From: Endozoicomonas numazuensis
GTDB lineage: Bacteria; Pseudomonadota; Gammaproteobacteria; Pseudomonadales; Endozoicomonadaceae
Direction: 5' to 3'
Assembly (NCBI RefSeq): GCF_000722635.1
Contig: NZ_JOKH01000002.1
Location: 935,032-999,031, forward strand
Length of the DNA: 64,000 nt
The stretch's first letter is position 1. Each line of letters begins with the position of its first letter. A model generated the notes under the pieces. The model ran no database searches and was not told where the DNA came from. It saw only the letters and a list, made by a program, of their open reading frames with translations. This document shows, piece after piece, positions 48,582 through 58,564 of this stretch. The position numbers and the translations under genes were made by a program.

Positions 48582-48620
48582 AAAAAAGCCTCCAGTCGAT
48601 ATTCAACAGGAGGCTTTTTT
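48582..48620. terminator. bidirectional terminator
   Basis: AAAAAAGCCTCC and GGAGGCTTTTTT form a perfect stem around a 14-base loop, with A- and T-runs on opposite sides. It serves both the acyltransferase gene and the opposing tctA remnant. Confidence 0.9.
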
Positions 48621-48637
48621 ATTGCAGCAGAGACCGT

Positions 48638-49666
48638 TTAAGCAGCTGCTTCGACCGTTTCAGGCTTTCTTCTGAAGGCCTGAATAACCGGCACCAGCAG
48701 TACAGCTACCGCAATAGAGATAATCACCAGAGTGATAGGGCGCTCCCACAGGAAACTGAGGGAACCGTCGCTGATCATTAATGCACGACGCAGATTGTCT
48801 TCCATCATCCCACCCAGAATAAACCCGAGAATCATGGGAGCCATTGGAAAACTCAGCAGCTTCAGTACCAAGGCGATAACAGCAAACAGCACCATCATCT
48901 GGATATCAAAGGTATTAAAACTGATCAGGTAAACACCAGTCAGAGAGAAGAACAGCACCAGCGGTGTCAGAATCTGACGTGGCATGTTCAGCAATTTGGC
49001 CATGTAGGGAATCAATGGCAGATTCAGAATCAGCAGCACCAGATTACCCAGATACATGGAAATGATTACTGACCAGAATACCTCAGGCTGCTCAACAAAC
49101 AGTCTTGGTCCTGGCTGAACACCATAGGATATCAAGGCACCCAGCAAAATAGCGGTAGTACCTGAGCCAGGAATACCCAGTGTCAGCAGAGGTACAAAAG
49201 AGCCTGTACAAGCGGCATTGTTTGCGGTTTCCGGCCCTGCCAGACCTTTCAAACCGCCTTTACCAAAGCCCAGCTTTTTTTTGCAGAAGCCAGATTTCGC
49301 TCCATGCCATAAGCCAGGAAAGAAGCAATAGTGGCACCCGCACCGGGCAACACACCGGTAAAGAAGCCCAGAATGGAAGAACGAGCGACAGTAGGTACTA
49401 CTTCTTTCACTTCCTCCTTACTGAGCTTCAAGCTTCCCATCTGACCCAGTTGATCACCACTGAGACCTCCCTTATCCGGCCTGAAAACTGACATTAAAGC
49501 CTCAGCCAGCGCGAAAGTGGCCATGGCTAATAACAGGAAGTCGATGCCATCGATCAGATCCATTTTGCCAAAGGTGAAAGGTACCGGCAAAACAACCAAT
49601 AATGACATAGAGCAGGTTGTTCCAAGCCATTGCCGTAGCCAAACCGGCGGTAATTCCTTCAAACAT
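48638..49666 (-). pseudogene. tctA: TctA, large subunit of tripartite tricarboxylate transporter, decayed
   Basis: Starts well: AGGAG then ATG at 49666 and FEGITAGLATAMAWNNLLYVI, standard TctA. After IIGCFAGTF (about 49580) the sequence jumps to FGKMDLIDGIDFLLLAMATF, about 180 residues further along in intact TctA, and the frame changes. A second lesion is an eight-T run at 49275-49282 (plus strand) where nine would keep frame; the C-terminal third then reads KGLAGPETANNAACTGSFVP to 48638. So one internal deletion and one homopolymer slip. The original transported tri- or dicarboxylates with TctB and a periplasmic TctC; no tctC is here. Confidence 0.88.
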
Positions 49667-49677
49667 GGTTTATCTCC

Positions 49678-50144
49678 TTAGACAAACAGCTCACCGGGGG
49701 CCAGATAAATACCCAGTACCTTTGCGAGCAGGAACCAGGGCCCAATCGCTACCGGCAACGAAGCAAGCAACAACACTTTTATACGACGTTCACCCAACAG
49801 CCAGTAACCACCCAGCAGGAACAGGGTGGTGGAAATCAAAAAGCCCAGAGGCTTCAGAGCTACACCAAACAGGCTCATTAAAACCAGCAAAGCCAGAGTG
49901 ACTTTCCTGCCAGGTCCTGTGAAGCTTTCTATCGGTGACTGGGCTTCATTATCTGGAAGAATCAGCATCAACAGAGCCACGATGAAACCAATGACGCTGA
50001 GAAAAATCGGTAAGGTTCTGGAGGTAAAGGGTTCATCCATACTCCAGGGCTGAAGAGGAATCTGATAGGCGTTGTAGCCGTAAACCAGGGCTAAAATAAG
50101 AAACAGCAGTGCCCCTACCCTGGTAGCAGTCTTGTATTCTTCAT
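49678..50144 (-). pseudogene. tctB: TctB, small subunit of tripartite tricarboxylate transporter, start damaged
   Basis: Four hydrophobic segments of TctB type. The largest ATG-started part is 120 residues (50040-49678), but coding sequence clearly continues upstream as ATRVGALLFLILALVYGYNA and has no start in that frame before a stop. An ATG at 50144 is one frame off, so a single-base loss near 50130 probably destroyed the start. It precedes the tctA remnant by 11 bases, as in intact tctBA operons. Confidence 0.7.
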
Positions 50145-50230
50145 GGGGAAGTCAGGATTCTAAAATGGTTTATTTTGATCATCATTTCACCCACAAGCGA
50201 TGAAACAATTCTCTACATTGATCGCTATTT

Positions 50231-50259
50231 GATAGTGCCCGGACCCGCCGGGCACTATC
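50231..50259. repeat. 12-bp perfect hairpin
   Basis: GATAGTGCCCGG-ACCCG-CCGGGCACTATC, in the 220-base gap between the convergent-side tctB start and the end of the poly-serine gene. No T-run follows, so it may be a REP-type palindrome or a factor-assisted terminator. Confidence 0.6.
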
Positions 50260-50363
50260 AATCAAACAGGGACAGGCACTTTCCGCCTATTCCGGATTTT
50301 TAACCGGACAGCAGTGTGTTTTTCTCTGGTTTTCTCCCACAGCAAATTCAAACCGTTCCTGAA

Positions 50364-52481
50364 TCAGTTTTCTATCAGCCCCAATTCAAAACCATCCGAG
50401 TGGGAACCTTTATCGGTACTCATCATCAGATCGACGGCATAGGCAGTTGCTCCCGAAAAAATGTAGCAGGCAACTTTTAATGCGCGGTGCTTTCGTCCCG
50501 TTGCATGGTAACCTGCACAAGAAGCTACCGTGGCTGCCGTCCAAAGTGCAATTCCAGTGGCTGCCAGTACCGGTGTAGTGATAATGACAGGCGTTAAATC
50601 CTGTTCTCCGAAGCCTGATATCTCTGGGGTAGCTAAAGGAATGACTGAGGGAGAGACTGAGGGAGAGACTAATTCTTGCCATGCAGAGCGGGTCATCGCC
50701 AGATAAGTTTGTGTTGAAATCTTTACAATGCCCGGCGACGTTGTACGGGTAGTCACTGTCTGCAAAAAAGCTGTTGAGCGGCTACTACTACTGCTACTAC
50801 TGCTACTACTGCTACTACTGCTGCTACTGCTGCTACTGCTACTGGATGTTATTTGCGGGTTTATTTTTGAAGAAGTAGTACTGACCATGGCTGAGCTCGA
50901 ACTTGAAGAATAAGGTGCTGCCTGAGAGGTTTCTGTCGGCTCTGTAGGCGGAACCAGTGGAGTACACAGCGGTGCCGTTATTAATGCCGGATCATACTCA
51001 GGCAGTGGCGGGAAATAAGCGGCTTTGTTATCGGCACTGCCACTGTAGTAGGCGCGCTTGGAATAAGCGGTATCGAGAAAAACAACATTCTCCAGAGAGG
51101 TATCAGGCTTTTCACTGCTGCCCGACAAGTCGATATTTCCTATCTCTAACAGCCCGTGGCGAAGCGTTTGAACATCCACTGTCCGGCAATTTGACTGATA
51201 AGTCTCTCCAGAAAAAACAAGATTGCACAGCTCGGCAGCTTGTAAAGGAAGCTGGAGGTGACACTCATTGCCTGAGACTTTTTGTCCGTTACTGTTATGA
51301 AAGATATGTTTACTCTCAATGGCAACATGCAATGCACTGTGTTTTTCGCCAAGAGAAAAGCTAATCTCATGATCAGGCAGTGTATTCCAGGTGACATTGG
51401 TTTCCAGCAACACCGACTGGCGGGGTAAATAGATGGAATGTTTTTCATCGGTCAGCCACTGAAGATTCTCAAGATAAAGATTTTTGCCCGGGACGATAGG
51501 CTCACCAGAGAAACGAATGACCGGGTCAGGCCTGTGCGGGCTTAACATACCGATAATGGCATGAGAAACCCCATCGGGAATGCTCTTGCGAACATCATGA
51601 TTCAGTTCATAGTACAGCGGAAGCGTTTCAGTATTGGGCACTGTACCACTGCCAGAGCCACTTTCAGAATCATTTTCAGAACCATTTTCATAGCCGCTAG
51701 AGACTGCCGGAGTATCATCATGATCCGGAACCCCCAGAATAATCAGCGTGTTTTTATTTTCGGTCAGTATGGCGGAAAAGTCCTGGTTCTCATATGCCAC
51801 GACAATCTGCTGAAATGTTTCAGATGTTCTTGCGGGTTGAAACTCAAATGGAATGGGCTGCCCGGGGTTTGCCCGTGCAGCTTCTATCGCCTGAAAAAGT
51901 GCTGGCCGATGATCACCGCCTGTGCATAACTGGGCATCCGCCATGGCAAATTGTTCGTTCTCCCCCGATTCCAGCAAGTGAAATAGCGGAAAGTAAGAAA
52001 AACACACATACTCGTAAACGGCCTCTACTTTTCTAGTGTAACGACGGCCTTCGAGAACTTCAATAGAGTTAGGGAACGATCTGGGACTCTTGTGACCAGA
52101 AAATCCAGTATCGCTATCATACTCCGCTAATAACCTGCTGGAGATAATATAAGACTGCAGTGTGTGACCTTGAGGGCTATACCTGCTATACCGTACAGAG
52201 ACAAAAGCCTTATTACGACTATGCTGGGGAACCCAATAATGCATTAGCATATGATACCCGAGCCATCGCTTGTTGGAGTCTTCTGTCACCTGACAATAAT
52301 CGTGGCACTGGTCAGTTTTTTTCAAAACATACTTGTAAAAATAGCCAGGAGCATAGACATAATCGGCACCAATGAGTGCATCTGTCTGGTTGATGTGGCA
52401 CCCATTAGCACCATAGCCATACTGAAAGCTGATGCATACTAAAAAAACGACAATCGCCTTCAGTTTAATCGGATAATTCAT
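50364..52481 (-). CDS. exported protein with poly-serine tract and C-terminal membrane segments
   Basis: No family recognised. The 705-residue product starts with a signal peptide (IKLKAIVVFLVCISFQYGYG). The mature part has scattered cysteines, an acidic Ser/Gly stretch near 270-285 and, at about 545-567, 21 consecutive serines encoded by mixed AGT/AGC codons (50781-50843). Two hydrophobic segments near the C-terminus (VIITTPVLAATGIALWTAAT and ALKVACYIFSGATAYAVDL) could anchor it. Ser-rich linkers of this kind are typical of surface or effector proteins. Its specific role is unknown. Confidence 0.65.
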   Translation of the reverse strand: MNYPIKLKAIVVFLVCISFQYGYGANGCHINQTDALIGADYVYAPGYFYKYVLKKTDQCHDYCQVTEDSNKRWLGYHMLMHYWVPQHSRNKAFVSVRYSRYSPQGHTLQSYIISSRLLAEYDSDTGFSGHKSPRSFPNSIEVLEGRRYTRKVEAVYEYVCFSYFPLFHLLESGENEQFAMADAQLCTGGDHRPALFQAIEAARANPGQPIPFEFQPARTSETFQQIVVAYENQDFSAILTENKNTLIILGVPDHDDTPAVSSGYENGSENDSESGSGSGTVPNTETLPLYYELNHDVRKSIPDGVSHAIIGMLSPHRPDPVIRFSGEPIVPGKNLYLENLQWLTDEKHSIYLPRQSVLLETNVTWNTLPDHEISFSLGEKHSALHVAIESKHIFHNSNGQKVSGNECHLQLPLQAAELCNLVFSGETYQSNCRTVDVQTLRHGLLEIGNIDLSGSSEKPDTSLENVVFLDTAYSKRAYYSGSADNKAAYFPPLPEYDPALITAPLCTPLVPPTEPTETSQAAPYSSSSSSAMVSTTSSKINPQITSSSSSSSSSSSSSSSSSSSSSSRSTAFLQTVTTRTTSPGIVKISTQTYLAMTRSAWQELVSPSVSPSVIPLATPEISGFGEQDLTPVIITTPVLAATGIALWTAATVASCAGYHATGRKHRALKVACYIFSGATAYAVDLMMSTDKGSHSDGFELGLIEN

Positions 52482-52724
52482 ATTTTCTTGATGACTAGTT
52501 TATTTGTACAAATAAAAAGCGGGCTTTAAGTACTCGAGCTTCCGATGCTTTTTTACGAAAAATTATGCCATGAGGAAAGCCTGGGATAGTAAAGGTATCT
52601 AACGCTAATGCTCACGGATAGTTTCGCCCTTGGAATCCATAGTAAAGACTGCACTGGGCGCTACGTCCAGTGTCAAAAAGTCTCAAAAAACCTTCATCTG
52701 ATAACGAGATAATCATAAGATAAA

Positions 52725-52852
52725 TATACCCATCGCCTTTCAAGATGCTACGTTGTTGCCAGCGTTCGCTCACCCTGATCACCCACTACTTGTAGGCTCA
52801 CAGGGCTTCGCTCACTTGTCGCCTAGTAGCATCTTGAAATCCAATGGGTATA
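52725..52852. repeat. 128-bp palindromic interspersed repeat, copy 2, truncating a DUF1800 gene
   Basis: Same element as at 5091-5208 in inverse orientation, with about ten extra bases (GCGTTCGCTC region). Ends TATACCC / GGGTATA. Coding sequence of the DUF1800 remnant runs up to its right edge, so the insertion cut that gene. Confidence 0.88.
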
Positions 52853-53331
52853 GAAGTTTTCAATATTGGGAAAATATCTGCATAACTACCAAAAGCATGA
52901 CGATAAAAAATATCGTAATAGTTGGCTAACGCCACTGACTCGAGATCTAACTGAGAGTTCTGGGAAACCACCAGAACTTCACTCAAGGCTTGGGCTATTC
53001 GGTGTCGCAGCAGGCTGTCACTATCATAGCTGGCCGACAGAACCTGATTCCACCATCCCATTTGAAAGTACCACTCATAGGGGAGCGCCGGATCGTTTCC
53101 GTCACTATTGATCGCTCTTTCCCCGTGGGTTTCCTTCAATTTTTTTCGAAAAAAATTCCAAATCTCGGTTGTCTTGAACTCATATCCTTCCTTGATATTG
53201 ACGGATGACTGCAGCTGCTGATCCAGCCACTGTTCTTTGCCAAGTCGATAGACATGGTCAATGGTTTTCTTGCTTGCGCCAAGAGTAGACTGCATCAGAA
53301 AACGTGAAAGGTCGTTTTTATTATCAACCAA
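52798..53331 (-). pseudogene. DUF1800 family protein, 5' fragment
   Basis: The minus-strand frame opens with DLSRFLMQSTLGASKKTIDHV and continues to LLRHRIAQALSEVLVVSQNS and ALANYYDIFYRHAFGSYADIF, a standard DUF1800 N-terminus. Family proteins are about 450-600 residues and often sit beside a DUF1501 gene; here only about 160 residues remain. The last 18 codons before the stop at 52798 are the palindromic repeat read through. The start appears to be TTG at 53331 with no good ribosome site, so the 5' end may also be damaged. Confidence 0.8.
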
Positions 53332-53507
53332 ACTCTACATCTCCCTTTGTACCTTCAGGCATTGATACTTTTTACAGGGCGATTCACAAAAGAATATTTT
53401 GACACATTAACGTCTCGAAATATTAGATAGATATCGAAGAAGTGTGTCAACCTGTGAAGAATGAATTTATGGTTTCAGCTTGGTGATAGATTGTGGTAGA
53501 TAATCAT

Positions 53508-53663
53508 AGATTAATCAATGCTGTTTCGAACCCTGAACCAGTGCTTGATGATGGGCAAGGTGCTTTTGACGGTGGAGCTCCCGCTACGGAAAAACAGGTG
53601 CTTAATAATAGAGTGGCGGCTATGAGAAATTGCCCGAAAAGTGAAAGCATAATCTGCTTTTAA
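53508..53663 (+). other. short open stretch, possible gene relic
   Basis: Within the 390-base gap before epd, 51 codons are open (NPEPVLDDGQGAFDGGAPAT, then EKQVLNNRVAAM) and end at TAA. There is no start codon or ribosome site. Composition looks protein-like, so it may be the tail of a lost gene. No family recognised. Confidence 0.3.
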
Positions 53664-53718
53664 TCCTCTTATTCTGATTAATTTCAGAACGAGAATAGAC
53701 GCTTGTTTAGCAGCCTGC

Positions 53719-54735
53719 TCAGGCGTTCAGGCGTAACCAGTAACTGGCTACATCCAACATCCGGTTAGAAAAGCCCCACTCATTATCAAACCAGCAGAGC
53801 AGCTTGATCAGTTTTCCTGAAGTGACTTTGGTCTGGGTTCCGTCGACAACGCATGAACGGGCATCATGGTTAAAGTCTACCGAAGCATGTGGTTCGTTGG
53901 AGAAGCCCAGAATACCTTCCAGACGGCCATGAGTCGCGCGTTCCAGAATCTGGTTAACTTCCGCTTCGGTTGTTTCCTGTTTGACATGAATACAGAGATC
54001 CATACAGGAAACATTAATGGTCGGAACCCTGACTGAATTGGCTTTGAAGCAACCCTGGAGTTCAGGGAGTAGTCTGTCTATTCCTTTGGCCAGACCCGTA
54101 TCGACCGGAATGATGGACTGAAGTGCACTGCGAGTCAGCCTGAGATCACTTTTATGATAAGCATCGATGACCGGCTGATCGTTCATAGCTGAGTGAATAG
54201 TCGTGATACTTCCGTACTCAATCCCGAGCGCATCATTCAATGTTTTAATGACAGGAACAATACAGTTAGTCGTACAGGACGCACTGGACACAATCCGCTG
54301 ATCGCGGTTGAGATCTTGCTCATTGATACCGTAAACAATAGTGGCATCGACATCAGGCTGGGCAGGCTGTGAAAAAAGCAGCTTTCGGGCTCCGCGTTCG
54401 ATGTGTTGCTCTGCTAACTGTCTTTCATTGAAGGAGCCTGAGCATTCCAGCAACAGGTCTATATCGAGGCTTTTCCAGTCGATGCTTTCAGGCTGGGCTT
54501 CATGGAGAAGCTGAATCTGATCATCTGCCACTATAAGCTGATTTTCTGCCGACTGAACCTTGGCGGGAAAGCGACCGTGGGTCGTGTCATATCGGGTCAG
54601 GTAGGTCAGGGTGTCCTGATCAGACAGTTCGTTAATAGCCACGACCTGCAAGTCTTTGCGATAACCATTTTCGTAAAGAGCGCGAAGTACGCACTGGCCA
54701 ATACGACCGTATCCGTTGATGGCTATTCGAAACAT
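53719..54735 (-). CDS. epd: erythrose-4-phosphate dehydrogenase
   Basis: Oxidises erythrose-4-phosphate to 4-phosphoerythronate for pyridoxal phosphate synthesis. The 338-residue protein is a GAPDH paralogue with the Rossmann start RIAINGYGRIGQCVLRAL and catalytic Cys in SSASCTTNC. The motif TIHSAMNDQPVIDAYH is characteristic of Epd rather than GapA. The C-terminal WFDNEWGFSNRMLD is conserved. It lies downstream of tkt on the same strand but 5 kb away, with transporter genes between, whereas the two are usually adjacent. Confidence 0.9.
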   Translation of the reverse strand: MFRIAINGYGRIGQCVLRALYENGYRKDLQVVAINELSDQDTLTYLTRYDTTHGRFPAKVQSAENQLIVADDQIQLLHEAQPESIDWKSLDIDLLLECSGSFNERQLAEQHIERGARKLLFSQPAQPDVDATIVYGINEQDLNRDQRIVSSASCTTNCIVPVIKTLNDALGIEYGSITTIHSAMNDQPVIDAYHKSDLRLTRSALQSIIPVDTGLAKGIDRLLPELQGCFKANSVRVPTINVSCMDLCIHVKQETTEAEVNQILERATHGRLEGILGFSNEPHASVDFNHDARSCVVDGTQTKVTSGKLIKLLCWFDNEWGFSNRMLDVASYWLRLNA

Positions 54736-54879
54736 AGTCTTGTTGTCAGATCCGCTACTACTAAAGTGAGCCCGTATTATAAGCGTGAATGGGATCTGAA
54801 TGCTTATAGCCTGTAAAAATATTTTGCCCCGGATCTTAACGGCTAATGCGAGGCAAAATGCTTTTACAAAGTGTCTCTA

Positions 54880-56196
54880 TCAGGCAGAGGCGTTGGCTTC
54901 AGAGGTGGAAATACCTTCTGGGGTCTGTTCATCCAGAGGGATACCCTGATTCTTAACCAACAAAAGGGATAGTACAGAGAGCAAACCACAAACCGCCATA
55001 ACAGTAGCCATTGGGATAGCCGTACCATTATGAAACAGGCCCACCACCGCAGAAGATAGACCGCCTATGGAGAATCTCAGTGCACCTGCCATAGCGTTGG
55101 CGGTACCTGCAGACTTTGGAAAGTGTGAAAGAGACAGGGCATTGGAGTTAGGGCCTGTCAGACCAATGCAGCTGATGTAAATCACGATAGGGATCATCAG
55201 TCCTACCAACCCGCCAATCTCAAACTTTGCGGTAGCCAGCATCACAATAGAGCTGATAGCGGCAAGAATGCTACCCGTTTTCAGAATAGAGAACAGCTGC
55301 AGGCGACCGATCAAACGGATATTGATCATATTCATGGCCATCATGGCAATAATATTGACGGCAAACAGCAGGCCATAACTTTCAGGCTTAACGCCATATA
55401 GCTCGATATAAACGTAGGGCGAGCCAGCAATAAACGCGAACATACCACCAAAGAAAAATGCATGACTCAGTATGCACCCCATGGCTTCGCGGTTTTTCAG
55501 GACGGACAGGTAAGTCATGCACAGCTGGCTGGCGGGAATAACCAGTTTTCTGTCGTCTGGCAGGGTTTCCGGTACTTTGTAAACAGCCAGTACCAAAGCC
55601 AGTGCAGAAAGTATGGCCAGAAAAATGAACAGACTCTCCCAGCCCATAAATTTCAGGATCTGACCACCCAGCAGAGGTGCAATCAGAGGGGCAACAGTCA
55701 TGACCATTAAAATAGACGACATTACCTTTGCGCTTTCCTGACGGGGGAAAAGATCCCGAACCATTGCGGGAATCGTCACCATAACGGCGGCACCGGCAAA
55801 GGCTTGAAGAATTCGAACAATAATGAGCTGAAGGCCGGTTTCACAGAGTGCTGCCAGAATATTGGTTATCAGAAAAGCGATCAGACCTGGAAACATTATT
55901 TTTCTGCGACCAAAGCGGTCAGAAAGTGGTCCGTACAATAGTTGGCCAAGCGCAAAGCCAATGGTGTAGGCACTGAGGGTGTACTGGATGATACTCAGGG
56001 GCTCTCCCATCTCCTGTGCAATAGCAGGAATGGCAGGCAGATAAAGGTCTATAGCCAAAGGGCCAAGAGTCGTCAGGGCGCCGAGTGTCAGTATGAAAAG
56101 TAGCTTGTCGCGGCTATTTTTTATTGAAATGCCCTGTTTATTGTCTACTTGTCTGGGCATTTCTGGCTCAGGGCTGCTTTCAATATTAATGGTCAT
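54880..56196 (-). CDS. Bcr/CflA-family MFS drug efflux transporter
   Basis: A 12-segment major facilitator protein (438 residues from the ATG at 56196, which has AGGAAG upstream; a TTG at 56214 is in frame). GALTTLGPLAIDLYLPAIPAI and GQLLYGPLSDRFGRRKIM are diagnostic of the Bcr/CflA branch, which exports bicyclomycin-like or other small drugs by proton antiport. An acidic 35-residue N-terminal extension precedes the first segment. Monocistronic by layout. Confidence 0.88.
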   Translation of the reverse strand: MTINIESSPEPEMPRQVDNKQGISIKNSRDKLLFILTLGALTTLGPLAIDLYLPAIPAIAQEMGEPLSIIQYTLSAYTIGFALGQLLYGPLSDRFGRRKIMFPGLIAFLITNILAALCETGLQLIIVRILQAFAGAAVMVTIPAMVRDLFPRQESAKVMSSILMVMTVAPLIAPLLGGQILKFMGWESLFIFLAILSALALVLAVYKVPETLPDDRKLVIPASQLCMTYLSVLKNREAMGCILSHAFFFGGMFAFIAGSPYVYIELYGVKPESYGLLFAVNIIAMMAMNMINIRLIGRLQLFSILKTGSILAAISSIVMLATAKFEIGGLVGLMIPIVIYISCIGLTGPNSNALSLSHFPKSAGTANAMAGALRFSIGGLSSAVVGLFHNGTAIPMATVMAVCGLLSVLSLLLVKNQGIPLDEQTPEGISTSEANASA

Positions 56197-56507
56197 GGTA
56201 CTTCCTTGAATCAAACGGATTAGTCACTGAAACTGATTGGAATTCTCTGCCCGTTATGGGCATTGGTGTTATGTTCCTTCTGTTGGATTTTCGCAGGGGC
56301 GAAGTTGTGACACAGCTGTCACAGAGTTGAGGGATAAAAAAACAGGTTTACTGTCGTATACAGAAGAGACGACTAGTTTAAATCTTATTGGTATTAAAAA
56401 ATATGGCAAATAGGCGAATTTGTAATAAGTTTGAATGGCAGGTTTGATAGGTAGTTGATGAACAAAACTTCGTTCGCTGTATTGCAGGAAATCTTGAGCA
56501 GTGAGTT

Positions 56508-57278
56508 CTACTGAGGGTATTTTCCGGGTGTAGCACCAGACTGTTTTCGAAAGAACTGCACAAATGCGCTATCACTGGAAAATCCCAGTAGTTGTCCTGT
56601 TTGTGAAACCGACTTTCCTGTTCCCAGAAAGCGAATGGCATGAATAACCCGTAGCCGCTGTTTCCAGGCCTGAAATGTCATCCCCGTTTCCTTTTTGAAC
56701 AGGCGTGTTAGCGTTTTGACGCTGGCTCCGCATTGTTCCGCATAAAGTGACAGTTCTTTATGGCAGGCAGGGTTTAGCAGGTAGTCTTCAACAATTATTC
56801 TCAGTCGTTTATCTCCGGGCGTGGGGATAAACAGGGAATGGGCTTCAGGTGCAGAAAGCTCAGAGATTAAAACATTGACCAACTGCATTTCAGGTGGCTT
56901 CAACGTTTCTTCCAAGGACCAGGACGTGACTCTGGTAATCAGCTCCTTTAGCAATGGATTGACGTCAATCACTTTTTCCCGGTTCGGGAGGTGGCTAAAG
57001 TAGTCACAGTCAAAGTAAAGAGAGCGGTAGTGTGTTTTGCCCGACATGGTGGCTCTGTGCATCACTCCCGGTGGAATCCAGACCGCGCTGGTCGGAGGCA
57101 GTATGCAGACTTTTTCGTCAAAGCGAATGCTCATGCAACCTTTGACAGCATAAAGCAGTTGAGCTCTCCGGTGACTGTGCAGACCTGAGTCGTGTTTACC
57201 ATGATTAATGGCCAGGCCTACGACGGGTTGAGAACACTCATCGGGATCAAACAGTTCAGACTCGGTGATAAGGGGCAA
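56508..57278 (-). CDS. AraC-family regulator with cupin sensor
   Basis: A 256-residue regulator with an N-terminal cupin (SGLHSHRRAQLLYAVKG, WIPPGVMHRA) and a C-terminal double helix-turn-helix (LSLYAEQCGASVKTLTRLFK and VSQTGQLLGFSSDSAFVQFF). This is the layout of NimR-type regulators. It is divergent from the MFS gene at 57371, with about 90 bases between, so it most likely controls that transporter and the following tpm. The effector is unknown. Confidence 0.88.
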   Translation of the reverse strand: MPLITESELFDPDECSQPVVGLAINHGKHDSGLHSHRRAQLLYAVKGCMSIRFDEKVCILPPTSAVWIPPGVMHRATMSGKTHYRSLYFDCDYFSHLPNREKVIDVNPLLKELITRVTSWSLEETLKPPEMQLVNVLISELSAPEAHSLFIPTPGDKRLRIIVEDYLLNPACHKELSLYAEQCGASVKTLTRLFKKETGMTFQAWKQRLRVIHAIRFLGTGKSVSQTGQLLGFSSDSAFVQFFRKQSGATPGKYPQ

Positions 57279-57370
57279 GGTTGTCCTCTCTGATACATTT
57301 TTTGTCTGATTGATTATAACTCGACCATTCAGAACTCTCTAAAGTAGTGGCTTTTCGAAGTGGGATTGCT

Positions 57371-58564
57371 ATGAGAGCGCATCATCCAGGCATTTTATTG
57401 ATTCTATTGTTGCTGACTTTTCCACAGTTCAGCGAGACGGTTTATGCGCCGGTACTACCCGGAGTGTCAGAAGCTTTTTCGGTATCGAGTAATCTGGCTC
57501 AGTTAACCATGAGTCTCTATTTTGGAGGCTTTGCCATGGGGGTTCTTTGCTGGGGATATCTGGCAGACCGGATGGGTAGGCGAAACTCCATGATCGCAGG
57601 TCTGGTCATTTATGGACTATCTGCCCTTATGGCTGTTGTTTCCGAGAATTTCTGGGAGTTTCTGGTGGCTCGTATTGCGCTGGCTTTTGGTGCCAGTGCA
57701 GGCTCTGTTGTGGTTCAGACAATGATTCGTGACTGCTATGAAGGTAAAGAGCTGGCGAGATTCTTCTCTCTGGTAGGGGTGGCCCTTTCGTTATCTCCAA
57801 CTCTTGGACCTGCTTTAGGGGGGATGTTGGCAGAGAGCAGTGGGTTAAATGGTGTTCTTTTTGCACTGGTGAGTTTGGCCGTTCTGTTGCTGATATGGAC
57901 GCTGGTAAAACTGCCTGAAACTCAACACGTTCAATCTGGCAATAACCAGAGTCGCCTTTCAATATTAGCGCTTTCAGGGAAGATGATGGGTGATCGTCGT
58001 ATTATCTGCTCAGTTGTGCTGGTCGCAGGCATGAATATTCTGTTGTTTGGATATTACACTATGGGGCCATTTGTCATAGCAAAAATGGGCTTTTCTCAGC
58101 AGGTGTTCGGGTTTTCAGGGATCTTGATGGCTTTGGGGACAGCCATCGGAGCTTTGCTTAATCGCTCGTTGATTCAGCGAGTCAGTATTGAAAAACTGAT
58201 TCTATGGGGCTGTATGCTGGCTTTGACCGGCAGTTGCCTGCAATGGCTGGTCAGCGCCATTGATGTCGGATCTCAGAAGATTCACCTTGTATTGTTTTTA
58301 TTGCCGCTGCTCCTTATTGTGACTGGGTTTGGACTGACAATACCAAACGTTCTGGGAACGGCTCTGGTTGACTATAAAGCTCAACTGGGTACTGCAGGAG
58401 CATTACTGGGCTTATTCTATTATCTGGTGATCATGGCAGGGCTGGGAGCATTGAGTGCATGGTACCTGGATGAGCTCTGGTATATGCCTGTTAACTTTGT
58501 AGCTATCAGTAGTTTGTTAGTGCTAATGGCTAAATTCAGATCATACACGGCTGAGAGGACATAA
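57371..58564 (+). CDS. MFS transporter, Bcr/CflA-like
   Basis: A 12-segment transporter (397 residues from ATG 57371; a GTG at 57347 is in frame). FPQFSETVYAPVLPGVSEAF and LCWGYLADRMGRRNSMIAG mark it as a drug/H+ antiporter of the Bcr/CflA type. Divergent from an AraC-type regulator; its stop codon directly abuts the start of tpm, indicating an operon. Confidence 0.88.
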   Translation: MRAHHPGILLILLLLTFPQFSETVYAPVLPGVSEAFSVSSNLAQLTMSLYFGGFAMGVLCWGYLADRMGRRNSMIAGLVIYGLSALMAVVSENFWEFLVARIALAFGASAGSVVVQTMIRDCYEGKELARFFSLVGVALSLSPTLGPALGGMLAESSGLNGVLFALVSLAVLLLIWTLVKLPETQHVQSGNNQSRLSILALSGKMMGDRRIICSVVLVAGMNILLFGYYTMGPFVIAKMGFSQQVFGFSGILMALGTAIGALLNRSLIQRVSIEKLILWGCMLALTGSCLQWLVSAIDVGSQKIHLVLFLLPLLLIVTGFGLTIPNVLGTALVDYKAQLGTAGALLGLFYYLVIMAGLGALSAWYLDELWYMPVNFVAISSLLVLMAKFRSYTAERT

